Positions 8,501 to 14,411 of a stretch of DNA of 51,670 nucleotides are shown one piece after another. The notes under the pieces were generated by a model. It saw only the letters and a list, made by a program, of their open reading frames with translations, was not told the origin of the DNA and searched no databases. The DNA is from Flavobacterium sp. (GTDB lineage: Bacteria; Bacteroidota; Bacteroidia; Flavobacteriales; Flavobacteriaceae): the NCBI GenBank assembly GCA_030150335.1, contig JASLGC010000328.1:1-51670 (forward strand). The letters run 5' to 3'. Numbering within the stretch: the stretch's first letter is position 1; each line of letters opens with the position of its first letter. Position numbers and translations under genes: made by a program.

Positions 8501-8832
8501 TTTATTGATTCAAATTTTTGTTTAAATTCTTTGTTTGTTTCTAGGTAACCTTCATGTGCTTCCGTTAGGTACTTAACACTGCCGTGATCCGAAAGACCAA
8601 TACACTCACCTATCTGTCTTAATGTTAAGTTGGTGTTATTACGTAGCGTATACGCGATACATCGCCTACAGGAAGCTATATTTGCTTTTCTAGACCTAGA
8701 TATCACATCATCTTTAGTGATGTTAAAAACCTTAAAAAAGTGATTTGTAATACTAGATACCTTTCTTATGTTTTGAACTACGGGATTCTGTTGTACCTCT
8801 TCGGAAAGCCCCGCAAAAATATATGGGTTCAT
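8488..8832 (-). CDS. DnaA domain IV-like DNA-binding protein (114 aa)
   Basis: Residues about 46-92 resemble the C-terminal DnaA domain: an R-rich helix (SCRRCIAYTLRNNTNLTLRQ), then IGECIGLSDHGSVKYL, matching the DnaA DHSTV signature (DHGSV here). No AAA+ domain is present. The ATG at 8832 forms TAATG with the preceding 45-aa gene; the longer frame to 8901 lies inside that gene. It could bind DnaA-box-like sites at the phage origin, mimic or titrate host DnaA, or act as a repressor. Confidence 0.7.
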   Translation of the reverse strand: MNPYIFAGLSEEVQQNPVVQNIRKVSSITNHFFKVFNITKDDVISRSRKANIASCRRCIAYTLRNNTNLTLRQIGECIGLSDHGSVKYLTEAHEGYLETNKEFKQKFESIKWKN

Positions 8833-8969
8833 TATTTTAATTTGTTTAGTATAAAGTTTGCACCGTCCTTGAATGGTTGAAGAATATCTGCCATATCGCA
8901 ATATCCTATAATACCACCACTTTCACTAGGCAACCTATCACTTACCTTTACTTCTCTGTATATTTTCAT
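8832..8969 (-). CDS. short protein with a VSDRLP motif (45 aa)
   Basis: ATG at 8969, stop overlapping the next start (TAATG). VSDRLPSESG resembles the start of DUF551-type phage proteins, but the rest of that domain is absent. Function unknown. Confidence 0.6.
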   Translation of the reverse strand: MKIYREVKVSDRLPSESGGIIGYCDMADILQPFKDGANFILNKLK

Positions 8970-8971
8970 AA

Positions 8972-9226
8972 CTATTTGTTTTTATTATCATTTATAAAAT
9001 CAACGAATTGCTGACAGTCTTTAGCAAAGTTTTCATTATGTGATTTCATTTCTAAATCTGATTTGTTGAATAATTTAATACACTTTTTACAGGTAACATA
9101 GTCTTTTAAGTTGGTTACATTTAAACTATCTTCTTGAAGATATGTACCACAGTAGCCTTTTTCAGAAGAGTCTTCACCATATTGATCATAAGTCGACATA
9201 AATGGATCGTAGTGTGTTTTACTCAT
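8972..9226 (-). CDS. unknown cysteine-containing small protein (84 aa)
   Basis: GYCGTYL followed by VTCKKCIKLF gives a C...CxxC pattern that may bind zinc, typical of small phage proteins. It overlaps the upstream gene by 8 nt and is followed after 2 nt by the 45-aa gene. No known function. Confidence 0.7.
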   Translation of the reverse strand: MSKTHYDPFMSTYDQYGEDSSEKGYCGTYLQEDSLNVTNLKDYVTCKKCIKLFNKSDLEMKSHNENFAKDCQQFVDFINDNKNK

Positions 9227-9533
9227 TGTCTTTACCTTTATTGATTAGTGATTCACTCATTTCTATAAGTTCTGAAGTGAACCATTTATCAGAACCATGA
9301 TGAAACTGTAATACCCATTCATTGAGCATATCCTCCAACTCCGCTATCCTTTCTTTCAATACTATTGTTTCGGTAGGGGCTTGAAATTGGGATGCGTAGC
9401 GTTTAGCGACTATATTCATTTTTCTAGTCACGCTAGATTTAGTTTTAGCTAACTCTTCAAGTTGTCCCCAACTATCAAAAAAGCACTCTTTCGCTACATC
9501 TTTTTTTATCTGTTCTATTGATTTAATTTCCAT
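9219..9533 (-). CDS. unknown protein (104 aa)
   Basis: A helical, charged protein with a probable short coiled coil (KERIAELEDMLNEW). Starts 2 nt after the stop of the 53-aa gene. No domain recognised. Confidence 0.7.
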   Translation of the reverse strand: MEIKSIEQIKKDVAKECFFDSWGQLEELAKTKSSVTRKMNIVAKRYASQFQAPTETIVLKERIAELEDMLNEWVLQFHHGSDKWFTSELIEMSESLINKGKDNE

Positions 9534-9535
9534 GA

Positions 9536-9697
9536 TTATTCAATTTCTTTAATATGTTTCAAGTATTCTTGATAAACAACCCACAGATCATGTCTTATAT
9601 AATCTATTGTGTCTTCTAGTTCAGCTTCTAATATTTCTTGAATATCGTCTGAGTGTACACCTTTATTTTTAAGGTATATTTCTAAGTAGTTATCCAT
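9536..9697 (-). CDS. unknown acidic small protein (53 aa)
   Basis: The ATG at 9697 (MDNYLEIYLK) lies 2 nt after the preceding stop; an ORF start at 9778 would be inside the neighbour and is rejected. The product is acidic and aromatic-rich. Function unknown. Confidence 0.65.
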   Translation of the reverse strand: MDNYLEIYLKNKGVHSDDIQEILEAELEDTIDYIRHDLWVVYQEYLKHIKEIE

Positions 9698-9699
9698 GA

Positions 9700-10005
9700 T
9701 TATACTGTTGTTGCTTTTTTGATTAGTTGTTCTATTTCTCGACCCAACATTGTTGTAGCTGTTGATGGAGATTGACATCTGTATAACATATCCATAGCTT
9801 CTTTCAACATCTCCAACATCTCAGGAGCGCATGAAATAAGCTTCATATTGGCAGACATTTCAGCTTCTAAAACTTCTTGATTAGCCTCAGTTGCTTCTTC
9901 GTAAATTGAGTTTGTAGCGATTGTTTTGTCACCACACATAATTGAGGAGTCAGACCAATTGTGCTCTATTAACTCCCATATTCCTTTTGTTCCTTTAAAT
10001 TCCAT
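9700..10005 (-). CDS. conserved phage hypothetical protein (101 aa)
   Basis: ATG at 10005 (MEFKGTKGIWEL); the frame is open to 10047, but that region is the promoter itself. The segment ANMKLISCAPEMLEMLKEA resembles the ANAKLIAAAPELLEAL pattern of a common phage family of unknown function. It is the first gene after the promoter at 10045-10076. Confidence 0.75.
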   Translation of the reverse strand: MEFKGTKGIWELIEHNWSDSSIMCGDKTIATNSIYEEATEANQEVLEAEMSANMKLISCAPEMLEMLKEAMDMLYRCQSPSTATTMLGREIEQLIKKATTV

Positions 10006-10044
10006 AACCTTATTTTTAACAGTAGCACCATTACTACCTTGATA

Positions 10045-10076
10045 CAAATGTAAATAATATAAATAAAATAAACAAA
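10045..10076 (-). promoter_or_regulatory. Bacteroidetes-type promoter for the 10005-7163 operon
   Basis: On the minus strand TTTG (10076-10073), a 20-nt spacer, then TACATTTG (10052-10045), a full match to TTTG-N17-23-TANNTTTG. A leader of about 35 nt precedes the ATG at 10005. It directly abuts the terminator of the dUTPase gene. Confidence 0.75.
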
Positions 10077-10077
10077 T

Positions 10078-10105
10078 AAAAAAGCGGAATATTTCTAAAC
10101 CGCTT
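10078..10105 (-). terminator. terminator after dUTPase
   Basis: Minus-strand AAGCGG (10105-10100) pairs with CCGCTT (10087-10082), followed by a T run. It lies between the dUTPase stop and the next promoter, forming a terminator-promoter junction. Confidence 0.75.
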
Positions 10106-10112
10106 CCATTTA

Positions 10113-10610
10113 TTATTTACCAGTACTACCATAACTACCATTGCCCCTGTCAGTTTCGGAAAGTTCTTCCACTTCCTCAAACTCTATTTGTGGATAAGGA
10201 AGAATAATTATTTGACCTATTCGGTCGCCAGTGTCGTAGTTATTACCCATGTATCGGTAAGTTTTTGATCTTGAATTTTTATTAAAAATCTTTTTAATTA
10301 AAGTCCATATCGTGAAATTATTAATAGTGCTTTTAAACTTAAACATAACTTCACCACGATAACCACTATCCAAAACACCAACACTATTACTTAGTATTAA
10401 ATCTTTTTTAGCGTTACTAGAACGAGGAAATAATAACCCTACATATCCATTTGGTATTTCAAAAGCTCTGTTCGTACCATAGCAAACGTTGCCGTCATCG
10501 TCAAACCATTTTGAGGTAGCGGTTAAATCTATTCCAGCATCTCCTTTTTTAGAATAATTTAACATTGGTGTTTCAATTGTCTTGTCGATAATTTTTGTTT
10601 TAACTTTCAT
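10113..10610 (-). CDS. dut: dUTP diphosphatase (trimeric type)
   Basis: All five dUTPase motifs are present: DAGIDL (24-29), PRSS (62-65), NSVGVLDSGYRGE (75-87), GDRIGQ (128-133) and RGNGSYGSTGK (155-165). It hydrolyses dUTP to dUMP, keeping uracil out of phage DNA and feeding dTMP synthesis together with the dCMP deaminase at 11224. The 40 or so residues between motifs 3 and 4 exceed the usual spacing by about 20, a basic insertion (IKKIFNKNSRSK). Confidence 0.93.
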   Translation of the reverse strand: MKVKTKIIDKTIETPMLNYSKKGDAGIDLTATSKWFDDDGNVCYGTNRAFEIPNGYVGLLFPRSSNAKKDLILSNSVGVLDSGYRGEVMFKFKSTINNFTIWTLIKKIFNKNSRSKTYRYMGNNYDTGDRIGQIIILPYPQIEFEEVEELSETDRGNGSYGSTGK

Positions 10611-10682
10611 TGTTTTTATTTTATTAACATTAACACTAGTTTCACTTTTAATCTATACCACAAACTAGAAAAGTATCTTCTT

Positions 10683-10928
10683 CTACTGTATTTTAGTTTC
10701 ATATTTCAACATATTATAGTTATTTAATACATATTCTCTAGCTATTTTAACACCATCATTACTTATGTCTTTAGTACAAACAAGAGCTGTTTTTAATTCA
10801 GACAAGTTGTTGACATCTATCTTTGTAAGTAATATTTGTGAAACCTCTGTGTACATTTGATATTTAAGTAATTTTATTAAGCATAGGTGTAATTCTCTAA
10901 TTGATTCTAGTTTTTTCATAAACTTCAA
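10683..10928 (-). CDS. unknown protein (81 aa)
   Basis: A helical protein rich in Leu and Lys; it starts at 10928 or at the Met three codons later. It overlaps the upstream gene by 32 nt (by 23 nt from the inner Met). No motif recognised. Confidence 0.6.
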   Translation of the reverse strand: MKFMKKLESIRELHLCLIKLLKYQMYTEVSQILLTKIDVNNLSELKTALVCTKDISNDGVKIAREYVLNNYNMLKYETKIQ

Positions 10929-11172
10929 TATTAATACTCTCTTTTAAATTACAATTATATTTTCTACTACTGATAGCTTCAAAATACGGAGACCTTTCTG
11001 TAAACCACTCTTTACCTTTAGTTCTACTCTTAAACCATTTTTTAGCATAAGATTGTTCTTCTTTAGTCTCATAAGGTAAAGATAAATACTCTAAATATAT
11101 ACTGTGGTCTATTAACAACTTCTCTTGCTTAATACCTAAGTCGGGGTATTCTACAACGTATATTTTATCCAT
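10897..11172 (-). CDS. unknown protein (91 aa)
   Basis: A soluble mixed alpha/beta protein beginning MDKIYVVEYPDLG. It follows the dCMP deaminase after about 50 nt. No family recognised. Confidence 0.65.
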   Translation of the reverse strand: MDKIYVVEYPDLGIKQEKLLIDHSIYLEYLSLPYETKEEQSYAKKWFKSRTKGKEWFTERSPYFEAISSRKYNCNLKESINIEVYEKTRIN

Positions 11173-11223
11173 CTCTTTATCTTTTTTTAAGGAGTGACAT
11201 GTAAGTCTTTAAATTTAGTTTTT

Positions 11224-11667
11224 TCATATCTCTACATTTAATATTTCAACATTTGCTTCTTTAAACATTATTCTAGCGTACTCCGAACTTTCTGTAAACC
11301 TTTCGCTCGCTTCTTGAGAATATACAACCATTCTAATACCAGCTTGTATAATGCTCCTGGCACACTCATGGCAAGGAAATAGTGTGGTGTACATGACTGA
11401 ATCACGCATCGGTACTCCATCACGGGCGCAGTTATCTATAGCATTCCTTTCGGCGTGTTGTGTGAATATGTATTTCAATGGTCTTTCATATCGCTCTACT
11501 AAGCTATCATCAACACCGCGAGGGAATCCATTATACGCCTTATCTAAGATACGTCTATCTTTTCCTACAATTACGCATCCTACTTTTGTATTTACGTCCT
11601 TTGACCATTCAGCAACTGAAAAGGCTTCTTCCATAAATCTATTATGCCACTTGTTAATTTTAATCAA
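11224..11667 (-). CDS. deoxycytidylate (dCMP) deaminase
   Basis: Zinc-dependent deaminase: HAE (71-73) and PCHEC (98-102) supply the metal ligands and catalytic Glu, and AYNGFPRGVDD is the substrate loop seen in dCMP deaminases. It makes dUMP for dTMP synthesis. I favour the TTG at 11667 (IKINKWHNRF, overlapping the previous stop), because the family normally begins shortly before a KWDxRF motif. ATG codons at 11700 and 11634 would give 158 and 136 aa. No thymidylate synthase was seen. Confidence 0.88.
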   Translation of the reverse strand: MIKINKWHNRFMEEAFSVAEWSKDVNTKVGCVIVGKDRRILDKAYNGFPRGVDDSLVERYERPLKYIFTQHAERNAIDNCARDGVPMRDSVMYTTLFPCHECARSIIQAGIRMVVYSQEASERFTESSEYARIMFKEANVEILNVEI

Positions 11668-11896
11668 GTTTAGGTATGTTTGTTTCGGATGATATAACAT
11701 TTATAGCGGTAAATACGTTATCTAATTTATTTTCTTCATGAGAAGTATAAAAACTATCACTCGCATTCTTCAACGTTTCCTTAGCGACTTCGATAGCGTA
11801 TTCTTTCATGGCTTCAACAATTTGTAAGTGAGCAATATCTCCTATACCGTGTAATGGCGTATACCACTTTTGTAATATCTCTTCTGCTGTTCTCAT
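11660..11896 (-). CDS. conserved Bacteroidetes-phage small protein (78 aa)
   Basis: Begins MRTAEEILQKWYTPLHG and contains VEAMKEYAIE, a pattern frequent in short phage proteins of Bacteroidetes. The N-terminus resembles the gene spanning the contig join (51389). Function unknown. Confidence 0.7.
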   Translation of the reverse strand: MRTAEEILQKWYTPLHGIGDIAHLQIVEAMKEYAIEVAKETLKNASDSFYTSHEENKLDNVFTAINVISSETNIPKLD

Positions 11897-11900
11897 ATCT

Positions 11901-12248
11901 CTAAAATTTTATTGATTCTTTATCACCTCTATCATTTAAAATTTGATCAATTATAAATGCTATTAGGTATGTATAACTTTCCTCACTTCCTAAACTATAC
12001 TCCAACCCTTTTGAATTTGCAACATCGAACACCATGTGTAAAACTTCATGCGCAATAGTAGGAATATTTTTTAAGTCACGAAGCCAGATTATGTTGTACT
12101 CTTGATTTTTAATAAAAGCACCGTTTGTGTCGCTATTAAAGAAGTCTTCACCTAAAAATTTGTTTACCTTTTTTTCGTCCTTTTCAATTATTAGGTTGTA
12201 TCTATAATTCCAAATAGGTATATGTAAGTTGTACGCTTTAATTGTCAT
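11901..12248 (-). CDS. putative HExxH zinc metalloprotein (115 aa)
   Basis: Contains AHEVLHMVFDV (HEVLH at 67-71) and a downstream acidic pair (SEES, 88-91) that could supply the third zinc ligand, so a minimal gluzincin-like peptidase is possible. No signal peptide. Small HExxH proteins of phages are mostly uncharacterised. It overlaps the upstream gene by 4 nt. Confidence 0.6.
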   Translation of the reverse strand: MTIKAYNLHIPIWNYRYNLIIEKDEKKVNKFLGEDFFNSDTNGAFIKNQEYNIIWLRDLKNIPTIAHEVLHMVFDVANSKGLEYSLGSEESYTYLIAFIIDQILNDRGDKESIKF

Positions 12249-12577
12249 ACCTCTGATTCCAATTTAGTCATTATTTTATCTATATTATCGGGATGTAATC
12301 TTCCGAAAAACTCCAGTACCCTATTTAATTCACTTGGCGCATCAAATTCTATAAGGTCATTATCCTTTGGCTTAAAGTGCTTATCAAACTCTCTTTGTAT
12401 ATACTCAACACTTTGTCTTGCTCGCGTCATGTGATTGTTTAAAACTGGAGTCCAAAACTTTACCGATTTAAAATGGCACTTATCTAATTGCTCCGCTCCG
12501 TTAAGAAATAGCTTAAAGTTGTTGATATTGTAGTACAACTCTCTAGCTTGATCTTCTGTAAGGTTTATTTTTTTCAT
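12245..12577 (-). CDS. unknown protein (110 aa)
   Basis: A helical soluble protein with the first ATG at 12577, inside the 3' end of the preceding gene (35-nt overlap), and 4-nt overlap with the next. No known domain. Confidence 0.65.
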   Translation of the reverse strand: MKKINLTEDQARELYYNINNFKLFLNGAEQLDKCHFKSVKFWTPVLNNHMTRARQSVEYIQREFDKHFKPKDNDLIEFDAPSELNRVLEFFGRLHPDNIDKIMTKLESEV

Positions 12578-12773
12578 ATTTATAATTTTTGTCTATATAA
12601 TTAGGTAATACTAAATCTTTAACAAAACCCCTGTCTTCGCGGTAATTAAAGTTTATAGTAGGAACATCTTTATGAGACCAACCCTCCGTAATAAAATCTA
12701 AATTAAATTCAGTATCGTATTTTTTTAATAACAATTTAAAATCATTAATAAAATCTTCATGTATTTTTTTCAT
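12543..12773 (-). CDS. unknown protein (76 aa)
   Basis: A charged small protein whose start overlaps the upstream stop (ATGA). Its last 11 codons run into the next gene. No motif recognised. Confidence 0.6.
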   Translation of the reverse strand: MKKIHEDFINDFKLLLKKYDTEFNLDFITEGWSHKDVPTINFNYREDRGFVKDLVLPNYIDKNYKYEKNKPYRRSS

Positions 12774-13096
12774 GAAGCAATACCTCCATGTTTAGTAATC
12801 AACTCATCTACAACTTCAATTGGAACATAACCGAATACAGTATAAATACTGCCTTTATCCTCTGCATACTTATCAATCAACTCATCATATTCATTAGGGA
12901 AACCTAATTCAACAGAATAATAACATCCATCTTCTAAGTTGATTCTTGGGGTACAATAATGGTATTCAGAAGCTTGAACGCTTATAGAATAACCATCTTT
13001 ACATATTAATAAAGGTTTTCTTTCAACCATTTCAAAATTAGCAACCTCTTTAACAGAGTAGTGCTTTTTTAAATACTCTTGTGTAATACTTTTCAT
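12770..13096 (-). CDS. unknown protein (108 aa)
   Basis: ATG at 13096 (MKSITQEYLKKHYS) is preferred over 13144, which would add 16 residues inside the upstream gene. An alpha/beta protein with conserved-looking aromatic residues; function unknown. Confidence 0.65.
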   Translation of the reverse strand: MKSITQEYLKKHYSVKEVANFEMVERKPLLICKDGYSISVQASEYHYCTPRINLEDGCYYSVELGFPNEYDELIDKYAEDKGSIYTVFGYVPIEVVDELITKHGGIAS

Positions 13097-13109
13097 AACC
13101 TTTTCCTTT

Positions 13110-13418
13110 TTAAATAACCTCCGTAACAAAAACATCACCAACATCTACCTTAAAACTTTTTCCCGAATCTATTAGGTTATAGCATTGCTCTTTCAAATAC
13201 TGCCTATGCATGTAGTTGTCGATTTCTTTTAGCTCTTCCTCCTCCAAGATTTCTAAATTACCATTTAACAAAGCGTTATATAGCGTATTATCGTGCCTTA
13301 TTTGTCTTTCAAATTCTATATGGTGATAAACACCACCCGCTTGTAGTTTTAATACTTTTCCGGCTATTTCTACTATTTCTAATTCATAGCCTAAACCGTT
13401 TTTAGTTGTCCTTGTCAT
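13110..13418 (-). CDS. unknown protein (102 aa)
   Basis: A beta-rich N-terminus (YELEIVEIAGKVLKLQ) and acidic middle (ILEEEELKEID). It overlaps the end of the DUF3310 gene by 17 nt. No function inferred. Confidence 0.65.
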   Translation of the reverse strand: MTRTTKNGLGYELEIVEIAGKVLKLQAGGVYHHIEFERQIRHDNTLYNALLNGNLEILEEEELKEIDNYMHRQYLKEQCYNLIDSGKSFKVDVGDVFVTEVI

Positions 13419-13593
13419 AATTATTTATTAATCTGTCTAAATAAAATTTTGCTTTTTTAAGATCTTCCAACCCGTTTTTATCTTTATACCTTGTCACGTA
13501 TTTAACAACATTCCCCTCGTTAAAATCTAGCTTATTAGCTTCGATATAGTCAATAGGCTGAATACCTTTATTAGTGTAATGAAGCGGTGAGAT
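13402..13593 (-). CDS. DUF3310 (SaV-like) protein without an ordinary start codon
   Basis: The frame encodes PLHYTNKGIQPIDYIEAN and DFNEGNVVKYVTRYKDKNG, then LEDLKKAKFYLDRLI: a complete DUF3310 domain, a small phage family of unknown role. Between the in-frame TAA of the upstream gene (13615-13617) and the domain no ATG, GTG or TTG exists. An ATC at 13593, just before SPLHY, is where family members normally have Met. Either a non-canonical start, readthrough of the TAA, or a mutated start must be involved. The stop overlaps the next gene. Confidence 0.65.
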   Translation of the reverse strand: MSPLHYTNKGIQPIDYIEANKLDFNEGNVVKYVTRYKDKNGLEDLKKAKFYLDRLINNYDKDN

Positions 13594-13614
13594 TGGGTCT
13601 TGAAGTGTAGGTGC

Positions 13615-13929
13615 TTATGGATAAAACTCTTTGAATTGGTCGATTGAGATTGTATGATGACTATTCCCAAATCTATCATTATTGTTCTTAGCCCAAGATT
13701 CTGATTCAAGAAAAATATAAACATTTGGTAAGTTTTTTAAATAAAAATCACCTAAAATATTCCATTCTGCATTAAATTTGTAATGCTTAAAAACATAGTT
13801 TACATCCTCTTGTGTTTTACAATGAACTGCTATTTTATCTGTTATAATTCCACTTTTGTCTTCAAAATCTCCAGTAGATTTATATACATAATCACCGTTA
13901 TAATACAACTTCCCTTTTTCTATTTTCAT
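13615..13929 (-). CDS. unknown protein (104 aa)
   Basis: A soluble protein (MKIEKGKLYYNGDYVY) with no recognised domain. Its start overlaps the upstream stop (ATGA). It is in frame with, and directly ahead of, the DUF3310 frame, separated by one TAA. Confidence 0.65.
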   Translation of the reverse strand: MKIEKGKLYYNGDYVYKSTGDFEDKSGIITDKIAVHCKTQEDVNYVFKHYKFNAEWNILGDFYLKNLPNVYIFLESESWAKNNNDRFGNSHHTISIDQFKEFYP

Positions 13930-14090
13930 AATCCTCCCACGTGACTACACGCTTTGTTTGATTTTTTAATACGTTTATTACTCCATTCCGAATTTACATT
14001 CGAGCAATACGGAGTTCTATACTGTGATATTTCCCCGTTTTTCTTTTCCTCACGCTTGTAAGTAATAAACTTACAGTTTTGACATTTCAT
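13926..14090 (-). CDS. small putative zinc-binding protein (54 aa)
   Basis: ATG at 14090. Cysteines at 3, 6, 29 and 48 with His at 50 (MKCQNC near the start, ACSHV near the end) suggest a small zinc-binding fold. It ends in an ATGA overlap with the next gene. Function unknown. Confidence 0.65.
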   Translation of the reverse strand: MKCQNCKFITYKREEKKNGEISQYRTPYCSNVNSEWSNKRIKKSNKACSHVGGL

Positions 14091-14099
14091 TGTATACAC

Positions 14100-14375
14100 C
14101 TAACTAAATAAAACTTGTAAAACTCTTAACTGACCTAATTTGAAAGAATAATCTTCTAAAAATTCGTTTTCAAGTGATTTTCTAAGCTGAGCTAAATACT
14201 GCATCTTAATATCAAAAAATAAATCTATATTCTTTCTCTTGCCTAAAATATACAAAGCTCCATTGTACACCTTAATCTTTCCGTAACCTATCGAAAAATA
14301 TAACTCGTGGTCACCATCATAAAACGCGACTATATTATTCGGTCTAAGTCTTTTTAGTATTCTGTTTTTTTTCAT
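14100..14375 (-). CDS. unknown protein (91 aa), leaderless transcript predicted
   Basis: A basic N-terminus (MKKNRILKRLRPN) and a beta-rich middle; no domain recognised. The promoter box TACATTTG ends 4 nt before the ATG, so the mRNA probably starts at or next to the A of ATG. It is the first gene of the 14375-10113 transcription unit. Confidence 0.65.
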   Translation of the reverse strand: MKKNRILKRLRPNNIVAFYDGDHELYFSIGYGKIKVYNGALYILGKRKNIDLFFDIKMQYLAQLRKSLENEFLEDYSFKLGQLRVLQVLFS

Positions 14376-14379
14376 ACCT

Positions 14380-14411
14380 CAAATGTAAATAATATAAATT
14401 TAATAAACAAA
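14380..14411 (-). promoter_or_regulatory. Bacteroidetes-type promoter, leaderless architecture
   Basis: Minus-strand TTTG (14411-14408), 20-nt spacer, TACATTTG (14387-14380), 4 nt, then ATG at 14375. All consensus positions match. Confidence 0.75.

Noticed and set aside
10006..10047. Upstream extension of the 101-aa gene to a TTG at 10047
   Set aside because: That TTG is part of the promoter box TACATTTG, so it would not be transcribed as a codon.
11177..11227. 16-codon minus-strand ORF (MKKLNLKTYMSLLKKR) overlapping the dCMP deaminase stop
   Set aside because: Coupled start, but too short to support as a gene without data.
11351..11692. 113-codon plus-strand ORF
   Set aside because: Antisense to the dCMP deaminase, which has clear catalytic motifs.
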